Shown piece by piece: positions 1 through 9,048 of a stretch of DNA of 64,000 nt. This DNA is from Oscillospiraceae bacterium (lineage in GTDB: Bacteria > Bacillota > Clostridia > Oscillospirales > Ruminococcaceae): positions 59,560-123,559 of the forward strand of contig SFFD01000001.1 in assembly GCA_004556975.1 (NCBI GenBank), given 5' to 3'. A program made the translations under genes and the position numbers. A model generated the notes under the pieces. The model was given only the letters and a program-made list of their open reading frames with translations. It ran no database searches and was not told the origin of the DNA. Within the stretch, counting starts at the first letter, position 1. Each line of letters opens with the position of its first letter.

Positions 1-1
1 T

Positions 2-595
2 GTGGGACATAAAAAAGGCGCCGAGGTATTTGAAAACATATCTCGGCATTGCCGTGATATGGGAATTCCGTGGCTGACGGTCTATGCGTTTTCCACGGAG
101 AATTGGCGCCGCCCCAAGGATGAGGTTTCCGGCATTATGAACCTTATGCGCAGTTACCTTAAAAATATGGTAAAGGCGAAAAACGAACATATTGCGGTGC
201 GCTTTATCGGCAGCCGCGAAAATATAGAGCCGGATTTGCTTGCGCTTATGGAGGAGGCGGAAACCGCTGACGTGGGTGAGGTTATAACCACGGTGCAGGT
301 GGCTTTCAATTACGGCGGGCGGGACGAAATCGTTCACGCCGCGCGTCAGCTTGTCCAAAAGGGTGAGGAAATCACGGAGGAGAGTATCTCCGCAAATCTC
401 TATTCCGGCGTGCCGGAGGCGGATTTAATTCTTCGTCCCAGCGGTGAGGAGAGGCTGTCCAACTTTCTGCTGTGGGAAAGCGCCTATGCGGAATTTGTTT
501 TTATGGATGTGCTTTGGCCGGATTTTACTCCAACAGATTTTGACGCTGCGCTTGAGGAATTTGCCAAACGCAATCGACGTTTCGGCGGAGTATGA
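2..595 (+). CDS. uppS: Undecaprenyl (isoprenyl) diphosphate synthase, 5' truncated by window edge
   Basis: Cis-prenyltransferase that condenses isopentenyl diphosphate onto farnesyl diphosphate to make the C55 lipid carrier for peptidoglycan. The visible 197 residues begin near the conserved G-H-x-x-G-A segment; the upstream part with the catalytic Asp and the G-N-G-R-W motif lies outside the window, so the GTG at position 2 is an internal Val, not a start. Family signatures seen are AFSTENWRRP and the C-terminal RPSGEERLSNFLLWESAY segment, which carries the Arg/Ser residues that bind IPP. The gene sits 18 nt upstream of cdsA, the usual Firmicute order. Function is certain from these motifs; only the 5' end is missing. 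Confidence 0.96.
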   Translation: MGHKKGAEVFENISRHCRDMGIPWLTVYAFSTENWRRPKDEVSGIMNLMRSYLKNMVKAKNEHIAVRFIGSRENIEPDLLALMEEAETADVGEVITTVQVAFNYGGRDEIVHAARQLVQKGEEITEESISANLYSGVPEADLILRPSGEERLSNFLLWESAYAEFVFMDVLWPDFTPTDFDAALEEFAKRNRRFGGV

Positions 596-613
596 CAAAA
601 AAGGGGAAATATT

Positions 614-1429
614 TTGAAAACAAGAATAATTTCTGCCGCAGTAGGCCTTGTACTGCTGGGCGTAGTTATATATTTTTTTAATACTCCGGTTCTTGATGTT
701 GCGGTGGCGCTGCTTTCTGCCATTGCCGTGCACGAATTTGTGCATGCATCCGGCCTCTCTGAGCATCGCATGCTTGAAGCTGTGTGTATTATTTTCGGTG
801 TGGCATTTTCAACTGTTTATTTCAATATCTTTTCCGGTATAACTTTTCTTGCGGAGTTTATTTTTGCCGGAATATTGATGATAATGTTGCTTTTTGACCA
901 CAAAGAACTTGAAGTCGGCAAAATTGCTTTCGTTTTTATGACTTCTTCACTTGTGCCAAGGGTTTTTTCAATACTTTTGCTTTACCGCGAATATGAAAGT
1001 CCGGTTTGCTATTATCTTGTGGGACTAAGCCTTTGCACGGCATGGCTCAATGACATTTTTGCGTATTTTTCAGGATACTTTTTCGGAAAAAAGAAGCTTT
1101 GCCCGGAAATCAGTCCTAAAAAAACCGTAGAGGGCGCCATAGGCGGTGTTGCGGGCGACATTGTTTTCTGCCTGCTGTTTACATACGCTTTTTCGGCTGT
1201 AATGCAGCTTTCTGTAAACTGGATAAGTCTTTGTATATTTCTGCCCATCGGCGCCGTGGCAAGCATCTTCGGCGACCTTTGCGCTTCAATAATCAAGCGC
1301 CAGTTCGGAATAAAGGATTACGGCAATATTATGCCCGGTCACGGCGGAGTTATGGATCGCTTTGACAGCTGGATTTTTGTTGCTCCGCTTCTTTATATAT
1401 GGAATATTTATCTTCCGTTCATAGGATGA
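614..1429 (+). CDS. cdsA: Phosphatidate cytidylyltransferase (CDP-diacylglycerol synthase)
   Basis: Makes CDP-diacylglycerol from phosphatidic acid and CTP, the branch point for bacterial phospholipids. It is an integral membrane protein of 271 residues, rich in hydrophobic helices, with the CDP-alcohol signature near the C-terminus: S-x-x-K-R, then K-D, then PGHGGVMDRFD (about residues 224-252). The start is TTG at 614, with AAGGGGAA at 601-608 as ribosome binding site. It lies directly after uppS and ahead of dxr, the conserved Firmicute lipid/isoprenoid gene block. A hairpin after the stop may separate it partly from dxr. Confidence 0.96.
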   Translation: MKTRIISAAVGLVLLGVVIYFFNTPVLDVAVALLSAIAVHEFVHASGLSEHRMLEAVCIIFGVAFSTVYFNIFSGITFLAEFIFAGILMIMLLFDHKELEVGKIAFVFMTSSLVPRVFSILLLYREYESPVCYYLVGLSLCTAWLNDIFAYFSGYFFGKKKLCPEISPKKTVEGAIGGVAGDIVFCLLFTYAFSAVMQLSVNWISLCIFLPIGAVASIFGDLCASIIKRQFGIKDYGNIMPGHGGVMDRFDSWIFVAPLLYIWNIYLPFIG

Positions 1430-1450
1430 ACAAAAAATTTTGATATATTT

Positions 1451-1483
1451 ATTATTGCCGCTTGATTTGCGGCAATAATTTTA
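1451..1483 (+). terminator. Hairpin between cdsA and dxr, weak intrinsic terminator
   Basis: An 11-bp perfect inverted repeat (1451-1461 with 1469-1479, 7-nt loop) is followed by only about four T residues. It could attenuate read-through from uppS-cdsA into dxr or protect mRNA ends. No convincing promoter is visible between it and dxr, so some read-through is likely. Confidence 0.55.
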
Positions 1484-1506
1484 TATGACGAATGGGGGAA
1501 TTTGCG

Positions 1507-2646
1507 GTGAAAAGAATAGCGGTTCTCGGTTCGACAGGCTCAATCGGTACGCAGACGCTGGATGTTTGCCGCCGCCTTGGATATGAGATAGTCGCGCTTG
1601 CGGCGGGCAGCAATGCGGAGCTGCTTGAAAAGCAGGCGCGGGAGTTTTCTCCGAAGTTAGTTGCAGCGGCGGACGAAAACGCCGCAAGGCGCTTGAGCAT
1701 CGCACTTTCCGGCACAGGAATAACGGTGCTCGGCGGTGAGCGCGCCGTGCTCGAAGCAGTGGCGGCGGAGTGCGATATCGTGCTCAACGCAGTAACCGGC
1801 ATAGCCGGACTGCGCCCAACCATTGCCGCCATTGAAGCGGGAAGAGATATTGCCCTTGCGAACAAGGAAACCCTTGTAGCAGGAGGCAGGCGCGTTATGG
1901 ACTATGCCGCAGAGCATGGGGTAAAAATTCTTCCGGTGGACAGCGAACATTCCGCCATATTTCAGTGCCTTCAGGCAAAGGGTGACTACGCCCGCATAAA
2001 AAAGCTGATTTTGACAGCCTCCGGCGGCCCGTTCTTCGGAAAAACCGCCGCCGAGCTTGAAAATATGCGTCCGCAGGATGCTCTGAACCATCCGACATGG
2101 AACATGGGTAAAAAAGTTACGATAGATTCCGCGTCAATGGCTAATAAAGGGCTTGAAATTATTGAAGCCGCACATCTTTTTGATGTGGAGCAGAATAATA
2201 TTGATGTAGTGATACACAGAGAAAGCATTGTTCATTCGCTGGTGCAGTTTACAGACAATTCCGTTTTGGCACAGCTTGGCGTGCCGGATATGCGAACGCC
2301 CATTCAGTATGCGCTGACTTGGCCGGAGCGTGAAAACGGCGTTGCAGCGGAACTTGACCTTGCAAACGTAGGAACACTGCATTTTTACAGGCAGGATGAA
2401 AAGACTTTTCCGTCAACGGGTCTTGCCAGGTACGCTCTTGATAAAGGGGGAACGGCCACGGCGGCATTCAATGCCGCAGATGAAATTGCCGTTGCGGCAT
2501 TTCTTGACGGAAAAATAAAATTTACGGATATACCAAAGATAATAGAAAAGACTATTGACAAAGAATTTGCAAAAGGAAATTCTTTTGAAGAGGTATTCTA
2601 TACCGATTCAGAGGCACGAAAATTTGCGTCAGCACTTGTAAGATAA
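1507..2646 (+). CDS. dxr: 1-deoxy-D-xylulose 5-phosphate reductoisomerase
   Basis: Second step of the MEP isoprenoid pathway: NADPH-dependent conversion of DXP to 2-C-methyl-D-erythritol 4-phosphate. GSTGSIG near the N-terminus is the NADPH-binding loop; NKETLVAGG, the metal-binding DSEHSAIFQ segment and the HPTWNMGKKVTIDSAS segment are all present. An ATG at 1492 is in frame, but the GGGGGAA directly after it (1495-1500) is well placed as the ribosome site for the GTG at 1507, giving the usual N-terminus VKRIAVLGS and 379 residues. ispG two genes downstream belongs to the same pathway and uppS uses its product. Confidence 0.96.
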   Translation: MKRIAVLGSTGSIGTQTLDVCRRLGYEIVALAAGSNAELLEKQAREFSPKLVAAADENAARRLSIALSGTGITVLGGERAVLEAVAAECDIVLNAVTGIAGLRPTIAAIEAGRDIALANKETLVAGGRRVMDYAAEHGVKILPVDSEHSAIFQCLQAKGDYARIKKLILTASGGPFFGKTAAELENMRPQDALNHPTWNMGKKVTIDSASMANKGLEIIEAAHLFDVEQNNIDVVIHRESIVHSLVQFTDNSVLAQLGVPDMRTPIQYALTWPERENGVAAELDLANVGTLHFYRQDEKTFPSTGLARYALDKGGTATAAFNAADEIAVAAFLDGKIKFTDIPKIIEKTIDKEFAKGNSFEEVFYTDSEARKFASALVR

Positions 2647-2659
2647 GGAGATTGCAGCG

Positions 2660-3688
2660 TTGAGTATTTTAAGCATTATAATTGCAATTTTACTTTTTGG
2701 CTTTATGATTTTGTTTCACGAGCTTGGCCACTTTGCCATGGCAAAGTGGGCCGGAGTTAAAGTGAATGAATTTGCCATAGGTATGGGCCCAAAGATTATT
2801 TCAAAAACAGTGGGGGACACAACCTATGCGCTGCGCCTTTTTCCAATCGGCGGTTTTGTGGCTATGGAAGGTGAAGATGAGGACAGCGCCGATTCCCGAA
2901 GCTTTACCGCCTGCCCGGTGTGGAAAAGAATTATAATAACCGCCGCCGGCGGCATTATGAACCTGATTTTGGGACTTATAGTGGTGATTGTTCTCACCTG
3001 CGGACAGAGCCTGCTCGGTACTACCACCGTTGCGAACTTCACCGAAAATTCCGTTTCGGCGAACTATTTGCAGGTCGGGGACAAAATTACCGCGGTGAAT
3101 GGTGAATCCGCCGACTGCGACTACGATATAATTTATTCGCTTATCCGTGACGGAGACGGCATTGTTTCCATGGATGTTATCCGCGACGGAAAGAAGCTTC
3201 ATATTGACGACATCAATTTCGATATGGCGGACTACGGCGGAACGAAAGCCATTGTGCTCGACTTCGGCGTTTACGGCGAGGAGCCGACCTTCGGCAGAGT
3301 GATTTCGTATTCTTTCCGTTGGATGTATTCGCTTATCAAGCTTGTATGGCGTTCCCTCGGGGACATCATCAGCGGCAACTTTGCGTTGAACCAGCTTTCC
3401 GGTCCCATCGGTGTTACTGAGGCATTTGCGGAGGCGGCTTCCTCCGCGAATATCAAGAGTCTGCTGCTCATTCTGGCGCTTATTACGGTGAACCTTGGCG
3501 TATTTAACCTTATGCCACTGCCCGCGTTGGACGGAGGAAGAATCTTCTTTATGTTAATAGAATGGATTTTCGGAAAACCGGTCAACCGTAAGGCAGAAGC
3601 GATAATCCACTCCGTGGGAATGGCGCTTTTGCTCGTACTGATGGTGGTAGTCGCATATAACGACATAGTAAAGCTTGTTGCGAGGTGA
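2660..3688 (+). CDS. rseP: RseP/RasP site-2 membrane metalloprotease
   Basis: Intramembrane zinc protease that cleaves membrane-embedded anti-sigma factors and leftover signal peptides. Residues 20-24 are HELGH in the first membrane helix (zinc ligands and catalytic Glu). A PDZ-like domain follows at about residues 115-190. The second conserved segment NLMPLPALDGGR at about 281-293 supplies the third zinc ligand Asp. Length 342 is normal for the family. The start is TTG at 2660, preceded by AAGGAG at 2645-2650. It lies 13 nt after dxr and overlaps or abuts ispG, so it is in the same operon. The anti-sigma-like protein at 43.8 kb is a conceivable but unproven substrate. Confidence 0.95.
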   Translation: MSILSIIIAILLFGFMILFHELGHFAMAKWAGVKVNEFAIGMGPKIISKTVGDTTYALRLFPIGGFVAMEGEDEDSADSRSFTACPVWKRIIITAAGGIMNLILGLIVVIVLTCGQSLLGTTTVANFTENSVSANYLQVGDKITAVNGESADCDYDIIYSLIRDGDGIVSMDVIRDGKKLHIDDINFDMADYGGTKAIVLDFGVYGEEPTFGRVISYSFRWMYSLIKLVWRSLGDIISGNFALNQLSGPIGVTEAFAEAASSANIKSLLLILALITVNLGVFNLMPLPALDGGRIFFMLIEWIFGKPVNRKAEAIIHSVGMALLLVLMVVVAYNDIVKLVAR

Positions 3689-3693
3689 CATAC

Positions 3694-4731
3694 TTGGCAA
3701 AGGAAGTTAAAATCGGAAACATTGCAATCGGCGGGAATAACCCGGTGGCAATTCAGTCAATGATAAGCGTTCCATCGACAGATATTGAGGGCAGCGTGCG
3801 CCAGGCAAAGGAGCTTGAGTATGCGGGCTGCGAAATTCTGCGCGCCGCGATTCCTGATATGGCGGCGGTAGAGCTTATTCCCGCGATAAAAGATGCCATA
3901 AGCATCCCGCTTGTGGCGGATATTCACTTTGATTACAAACTTGCGCTTGCCGCAGTGGAAGCAGGAGTTGACAAAATCCGCATAAATCCGGGTAATATCG
4001 GCTCGGAGGACAGAGTTCGCAAGGTGGTGGAGGCCTGCGGCAATGCGGGAGTTGCCATGAGAATAGGAGTAAACGGCGGTTCGCTTGATAAACGTCTTCT
4101 TGAAAAATACGGTGCGCCTACGGCGGAAGCTCTTGCGGAAAGCGCTATGGAGAATGTTGCCATGCTTGAAAAATTCGGTTTTACCGATACGGTAATCTCA
4201 ATAAAATCAAGCAATGTAAAAACCATGATAGATTCCTGCCGCCTTGTGGCAAAACGCTGTGATTATCCGCTTCATCTCGGAGTTACCGAAGCAGGAACGG
4301 AACATATGGGAATAATTAAAAATGCAATAGGAATAGGCTCGCTGCTTGTTGACGGAATAGGTTCAACCGTGCGCGTTACACTTACCGCAGACCCCGTTCG
4401 CGAAATATATGCCGCAAAGGACATTCTTAAAGCAGCCGGTGTGCGCAAATTCGGTGTAAACATTGTTTCCTGCCCGACCTGCGGCAGAACAAGAATAAAC
4501 CTTATAAAGCTTGCAAAAGAAGTTGAAAATGCTCTTGCGGGTTGTAATAAAGATATAACCGTTGCCGTAATGGGATGTGCGGTCAACGGCCCGGGCGAAG
4601 CACGCGAAGCCGATATCGGCGTTGCAGGCGGCGACAGGTGCGGACTTATTTTTAAGAAAGGCGAAATTCTTCGTAAAGTTCCGGAAGAAGATATTCTTAC
4701 GGCTCTGCTTGAAGAAATTGAACGGATTTAA
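3694..4731 (+). CDS. ispG: 4-hydroxy-3-methylbut-2-en-1-yl diphosphate synthase
   Basis: Penultimate MEP-pathway enzyme, an iron-sulfur protein converting MEcPP to HMBPP. N-terminal TIM-barrel segments (IQSMISVPSTD, RINPGNIG) are followed by the 4Fe-4S cysteine motifs VSCPTCGRT and VMGCAVNGPGEA. Two starts are possible: GTG 3685, overlapping the rseP stop, and TTG 3694. AGGTGA at 3683-3688 sits 5 nt before the TTG, so TTG 3694 (MAKEVKIGN) is preferred; the protein is about 345 residues. Only 3 nt separate it from polC, so the two are co-transcribed. Confidence 0.95.
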   Translation: MAKEVKIGNIAIGGNNPVAIQSMISVPSTDIEGSVRQAKELEYAGCEILRAAIPDMAAVELIPAIKDAISIPLVADIHFDYKLALAAVEAGVDKIRINPGNIGSEDRVRKVVEACGNAGVAMRIGVNGGSLDKRLLEKYGAPTAEALAESAMENVAMLEKFGFTDTVISIKSSNVKTMIDSCRLVAKRCDYPLHLGVTEAGTEHMGIIKNAIGIGSLLVDGIGSTVRVTLTADPVREIYAAKDILKAAGVRKFGVNIVSCPTCGRTRINLIKLAKEVENALAGCNKDITVAVMGCAVNGPGEAREADIGVAGGDRCGLIFKKGEILRKVPEEDILTALLEEIERI

Positions 4732-4734
4732 TCA

Positions 4735-7700
4735 ATGGGAAAAACGGTTGCGGAGGTTTTTGACATTGAAAAAAACTCCGTGCTTGCCGCGGCGGAAATT
4801 TCCGCTATGCGCATAGACATGGAAAACCGCTGCGTAGAGGCAAAGATAAACCCCGGCAAAACGGTACATAAAAAAGAAATATATGCGCTGCAAAGCGAGC
4901 TTTGTGAAAAGCTGGGCATTAAAAATGTCCGGCTTATTCCTGTTTACAGCGCTTCAATGTTTAGTGAGGATTACTTCGGCGATATAGTCCATGAAGCAGC
5001 AAGAAATGGGGTTCCCGCCAATGGATTTTTTACGGATTGTACCGTTCATTTCAGTGAAGGCAGATTAAATATAGAACTTGCCCACGGCGGACTTGATATT
5101 TTGCTGAAAGAACATTGCGATAAAATCATGCAAAAAATAATCCGCGAAGAATTTGGCATTACAATAGATGTTGTTTTTTCCGGCGTTACAGAAGTGGACG
5201 TTTCTGCAATAAATATACAGACACAGCCGCCGGTAACAAATTTTGCACCGATAAAGCAGCGTGCCGCGGCGCAGCCGCACACGGTGAAAGCGGTATCAGG
5301 TGCGGAGCTTGACCTTTCGGGACTTCCCATAGATTCTTCCGAAATGACGGTGATTATGGGCAAACCCATAAAGCAGAGGCCCATGAAGCTTTCGGATGTT
5401 GATATGCAAAGCGGAAAAGTCGTTGTCTGGGGCGATATTTTTTCAACGGATTCAAGAGAAACGCGGGACGGAGAAAGCGTTATTGTTTCAATAATGATAA
5501 CCGACCTTACAGATTCAAATACGCTTAAAATAATTGCGAAGAAGAAAGATGCAGAAAATGTTCTTGCACTTAAGCCGGGTATGACTCTGCTTGTGCAGGG
5601 CGAAGCTTCGTTTGATAAATATGACCACGATGTTACAATAAGACCAAGGGATATTTGCAAGGTAAAAAGAATATACCGCACTGACGATGAGCAGGAAAAG
5701 CGCTTTGAACTTCATGTGCACACAAATATGTCTCAAATGGACGGCGTTACTCCGGGTGACAAACTAGTCAAACGAGCTTATGAATGGGGTCACCGCGGAA
5801 TTGCGGTTACCGATCACGGTGTTGTTCAGGGATTTCCGGACGTTATGAATGCTGTCAAAGCGCTGAAGGATGACAAATTCAAAGCGGTTTACGGGCTGGA
5901 AGCGTATTATGTTGATGATACTGTAAAGGCGGTGCACGGTACGCCTGATGTGTCATTTGACGGAGAGATAATAGCTTTTGACCTTGAAACCACGGGACTT
6001 TCCGCCGCTATTGACCGCATTACGGAAATAGGCGCAGTACGCATTGTCGGCGGAGAGCTTAAAGATGAGTTTTGCACCTTTGTAAATCCTGAAAAGCATA
6101 TTCCGGAGCGGGTTACCGAACTTACGGGAATTGATGATGCAATGGTTGCCGATGCGCCTTGCGAAGAAGAAGCGCTTCGCGCTTTTTACAGCTTTTGCGG
6201 AAATTCAAAATTCCTTGTAGCGCACAATGCCGGGTTTGATACAAGCTTTCTGAAAGCGGCAAACAAGCGCCTTGGCTGGGAATTCACATACGAATATGCA
6301 GATACTGTGGCAATGGCGCGGTCGATGTATCCCGATCTCAAAAACCACAAGCTGGACACGTTAGGAAACTATTTAAAGCTTGCTCCGTTCAATCATCACC
6401 GTGCCTGTGATGATGCAAGAGAACTTGCCCTTATTCTTGTACGCATGATGGAAGAACTTCGTCATCGTTATAATATAGACAATTTTAACGAGATAAACGG
6501 GCTGCTTCGCGGAGCGGATCCGCGTAAGCTGCCTATGTATCATCAGATAATTTTGGCAAAAACGCAACGCGGATTAAAGAATCTTTATGAGCTTGTTTCA
6601 AAATCCAATGTGGAATATTATCGTAAACGCCCGCGCGTGCCAAAAAGTTTGCTGATAAAATACAGAGAAGGACTGATTGTAGGTTCCGCATGCGAAGCAG
6701 GCGAACTTTATACCGCAGTAAGAGAGGGCAAGCCTCACGATGAACTTGTAGATATTGCAAAATTCTATGATTATCTTGAAATTCAGCCCATTGGCAACAA
6801 TGAATATCTTTTACGTGAAGGAAAAGCCGAAAATGAAGAACAGCTTCGCGATTGGAACCGTCAGATAGTGGAGCTTGGAGAGGAACTTGGTATTCCCGTT
6901 GCGGCAACGGGCGACGTGCATTTCCTTGATCCCGAGGATGCGGACTACCGCAAGATAATTCAGAATGCTCAGGGCTATGGCGACGCTGAAAACCAGGCGC
7001 CCCTGTATTTCAAGACAACAAGAGAGATGCTTGATGAATTTGCCTATCTTGGCGAAGAAAAGGCACGGGAGGTTGTTATCACCGTGCCGAACCGTATTGC
7101 GGATATGTGCGATGTATTAAAACCCATACTTGACGGAACTTATACGCCTTATATAGAGGGCGCAGAGGAAGACCTTCAAAACCGGTGCTGGAAGCGTGCC
7201 AACGAGCTTTATAACGAAGAGGGTAAGGGAATAGACCCGATAATTGAAAAACGCTTAAGCCGCGAGCTTGATTCTATTATAAAGCACGGCTATGCCGTTT
7301 TGTATGTAATTGCGCAAAAGCTCGTTACAAAATCCAACGAGGACGGCTATCAGGTCGGCTCCAGAGGCTCTGTAGGCTCATCCTTTGTAGCAACCATGAG
7401 CGGAATTTCAGAGGTTAATCCGCTTCCGCCGCATTATTGCTGCCCGAAATGCCGTCACACGGAATTTGTTACCGACGGTTCAGTCGGTTCGGGATTTGAC
7501 CTTCCGCCAAAGGTTTGCCCAAACTGTGGAACAGAGATGAAGCGCGACGGACACGACATTCCGTTTGAAACTTTCCTTGGCTTCCATGGGGACAAAGCGC
7601 CGGATATAGACCTTAACTTTTCCGGCGAATATCAGTTTTATGCTCATCGCTATACAGAAGAACTTTTCGGTAAAGACCATGTTTTTAAAGCGGGCACAAT

Positions 7701-9033
7701 AGGTGCGGTTGCGGATAAAACCGGATACGGCTATGTTAAAAAATATTGCGAGGAGCACGGAGTAACCTATAATAAGGCGGAGGAAACCCGCCTTGCCATG
7801 GGGTGCACGGGCGTTAAGCGTACCACAGGTCAGCATCCGGGAGGAATGGTTGTCATTCCGGCGGGATATGATATAACGGATTTCTGTCCTATGCAGCATC
7901 CGGCAGATGACGCGGAATCCGATATGCTGACAACGCACTTTGACTTCCACGCTCTGCATGATACCATTCTCAAGCTGGACGAGCTTGGGCACGATGTTCC
8001 TACTCTTTATAAATATCTTGAAGATATGACCGGACTTAAAACCACGGATATTCCTATGAGCGACGAGAAAGTATACAGCCTGTTCCAGTCGCCGGAGGCA
8101 CTCGGCGTTAAAGCAGAGGATATAGATTGCCAGACGGGAAGCCTTGCCATTCCGGAAATGGGAACAAACTTTGTTAAGGGAATGCTTCTTGATGCAAAGC
8201 CTAAGCATTTTGCAGAGCTTATTCAGATTTCAGGACTTTCCCACGGTACTGATGTTTGGCTTGGCAACGCGCAGGAGCTTATTAAAAACGGAACCTGCAC
8301 CATTGCGAATGTAATAGGTACCCGTGACAGTATTATGACGGATCTTATCCGCTATGGGCTTGAGCCGAGTATGGCGTTTAAGATAATGGAAATAACTCGT
8401 AAGGGTAAGGCTTCAAAGCTTTTGACTGATGAGCACAAAGCTGCCATGCGTGAGCACGGCGTTCCCGAATGGTACATTCAAAGCTGTCTTAAAATCAAAT
8501 ATATGTTTCCTAAGGCTCACGCCGCAGCATATGTTATAGGAGCAATTCGATTGGCTTATTACAAGGTCTATTATCCGCTTGAATTCTATGCTGCAATATT
8601 TACCGTACGCGGAGACGACCTTGACGGCGGAATAGCCGCAAAGGGCAGAGAAGCCGTTAAAAAACGCATTAAAGAAATGCATGCAATGGAAAGCATGAAT
8701 AAAGGCGAAGAGGACCAGCTTACCATGCTTGAGATAACCAATGAAATGCTTGCACGAGGATATGAATTTTTGCCGGTTGACCTCTATCATTCCACAGCAA
8801 AGACCTATGTACCGGAAAACGGAAAGCTCCGTTTGCCGTTTGTATCGCTGAAAGGTCTTGGAGAAAACGCCGCAAAGCAGCTTGAAGAAGCCGGCAAAAA
8901 AGGTGAATATCTTTCCGTTGACGATGTTTCGCTTCGGGCGGGGGTCGGTTCCGGCGTTATGGATATTCTTCGTGCCAACGGCGTGCTCAAGGGACTGCCG
9001 CAGACAAGGCAGGTAAGCTTTTTTGAAATGTAA
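4735..9033 (+). CDS. polC: DNA polymerase III alpha subunit, PolC type
   Basis: The main replicative polymerase of low-GC Gram-positives, 1432 residues, the expected PolC length. Domains in order: N-terminal region; OB fold (about 225-310); PHP domain starting FELHVHTNMSQMDG (about 323) and split by a DEDD 3'-5' exonuclease beginning IIAFDLETTGLS (about 412); a four-cysteine zinc ribbon (CPKC...CPNC, about 902-945) and the catalytic segment with APDIDLNFSGEYQ (about 955), both within the palm/fingers region; and a C-terminal helix-hairpin-helix region. The inserted exonuclease and zinc ribbon separate PolC from DnaE. It is the last essential gene of the uppS-to-polC block. Confidence 0.98.
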   Translation: MGKTVAEVFDIEKNSVLAAAEISAMRIDMENRCVEAKINPGKTVHKKEIYALQSELCEKLGIKNVRLIPVYSASMFSEDYFGDIVHEAARNGVPANGFFTDCTVHFSEGRLNIELAHGGLDILLKEHCDKIMQKIIREEFGITIDVVFSGVTEVDVSAINIQTQPPVTNFAPIKQRAAAQPHTVKAVSGAELDLSGLPIDSSEMTVIMGKPIKQRPMKLSDVDMQSGKVVVWGDIFSTDSRETRDGESVIVSIMITDLTDSNTLKIIAKKKDAENVLALKPGMTLLVQGEASFDKYDHDVTIRPRDICKVKRIYRTDDEQEKRFELHVHTNMSQMDGVTPGDKLVKRAYEWGHRGIAVTDHGVVQGFPDVMNAVKALKDDKFKAVYGLEAYYVDDTVKAVHGTPDVSFDGEIIAFDLETTGLSAAIDRITEIGAVRIVGGELKDEFCTFVNPEKHIPERVTELTGIDDAMVADAPCEEEALRAFYSFCGNSKFLVAHNAGFDTSFLKAANKRLGWEFTYEYADTVAMARSMYPDLKNHKLDTLGNYLKLAPFNHHRACDDARELALILVRMMEELRHRYNIDNFNEINGLLRGADPRKLPMYHQIILAKTQRGLKNLYELVSKSNVEYYRKRPRVPKSLLIKYREGLIVGSACEAGELYTAVREGKPHDELVDIAKFYDYLEIQPIGNNEYLLREGKAENEEQLRDWNRQIVELGEELGIPVAATGDVHFLDPEDADYRKIIQNAQGYGDAENQAPLYFKTTREMLDEFAYLGEEKAREVVITVPNRIADMCDVLKPILDGTYTPYIEGAEEDLQNRCWKRANELYNEEGKGIDPIIEKRLSRELDSIIKHGYAVLYVIAQKLVTKSNEDGYQVGSRGSVGSSFVATMSGISEVNPLPPHYCCPKCRHTEFVTDGSVGSGFDLPPKVCPNCGTEMKRDGHDIPFETFLGFHGDKAPDIDLNFSGEYQFYAHRYTEELFGKDHVFKAGTIGAVADKTGYGYVKKYCEEHGVTYNKAEETRLAMGCTGVKRTTGQHPGGMVVIPAGYDITDFCPMQHPADDAESDMLTTHFDFHALHDTILKLDELGHDVPTLYKYLEDMTGLKTTDIPMSDEKVYSLFQSPEALGVKAEDIDCQTGSLAIPEMGTNFVKGMLLDAKPKHFAELIQISGLSHGTDVWLGNAQELIKNGTCTIANVIGTRDSIMTDLIRYGLEPSMAFKIMEITRKGKASKLLTDEHKAAMREHGVPEWYIQSCLKIKYMFPKAHAAAYVIGAIRLAYYKVYYPLEFYAAIFTVRGDDLDGGIAAKGREAVKKRIKEMHAMESMNKGEEDQLTMLEITNEMLARGYEFLPVDLYHSTAKTYVPENGKLRLPFVSLKGLGENAAKQLEEAGKKGEYLSVDDVSLRAGVGSGVMDILRANGVLKGLPQTRQVSFFEM

Positions 9034-9048
9034 ACGGGGGATTTTTTT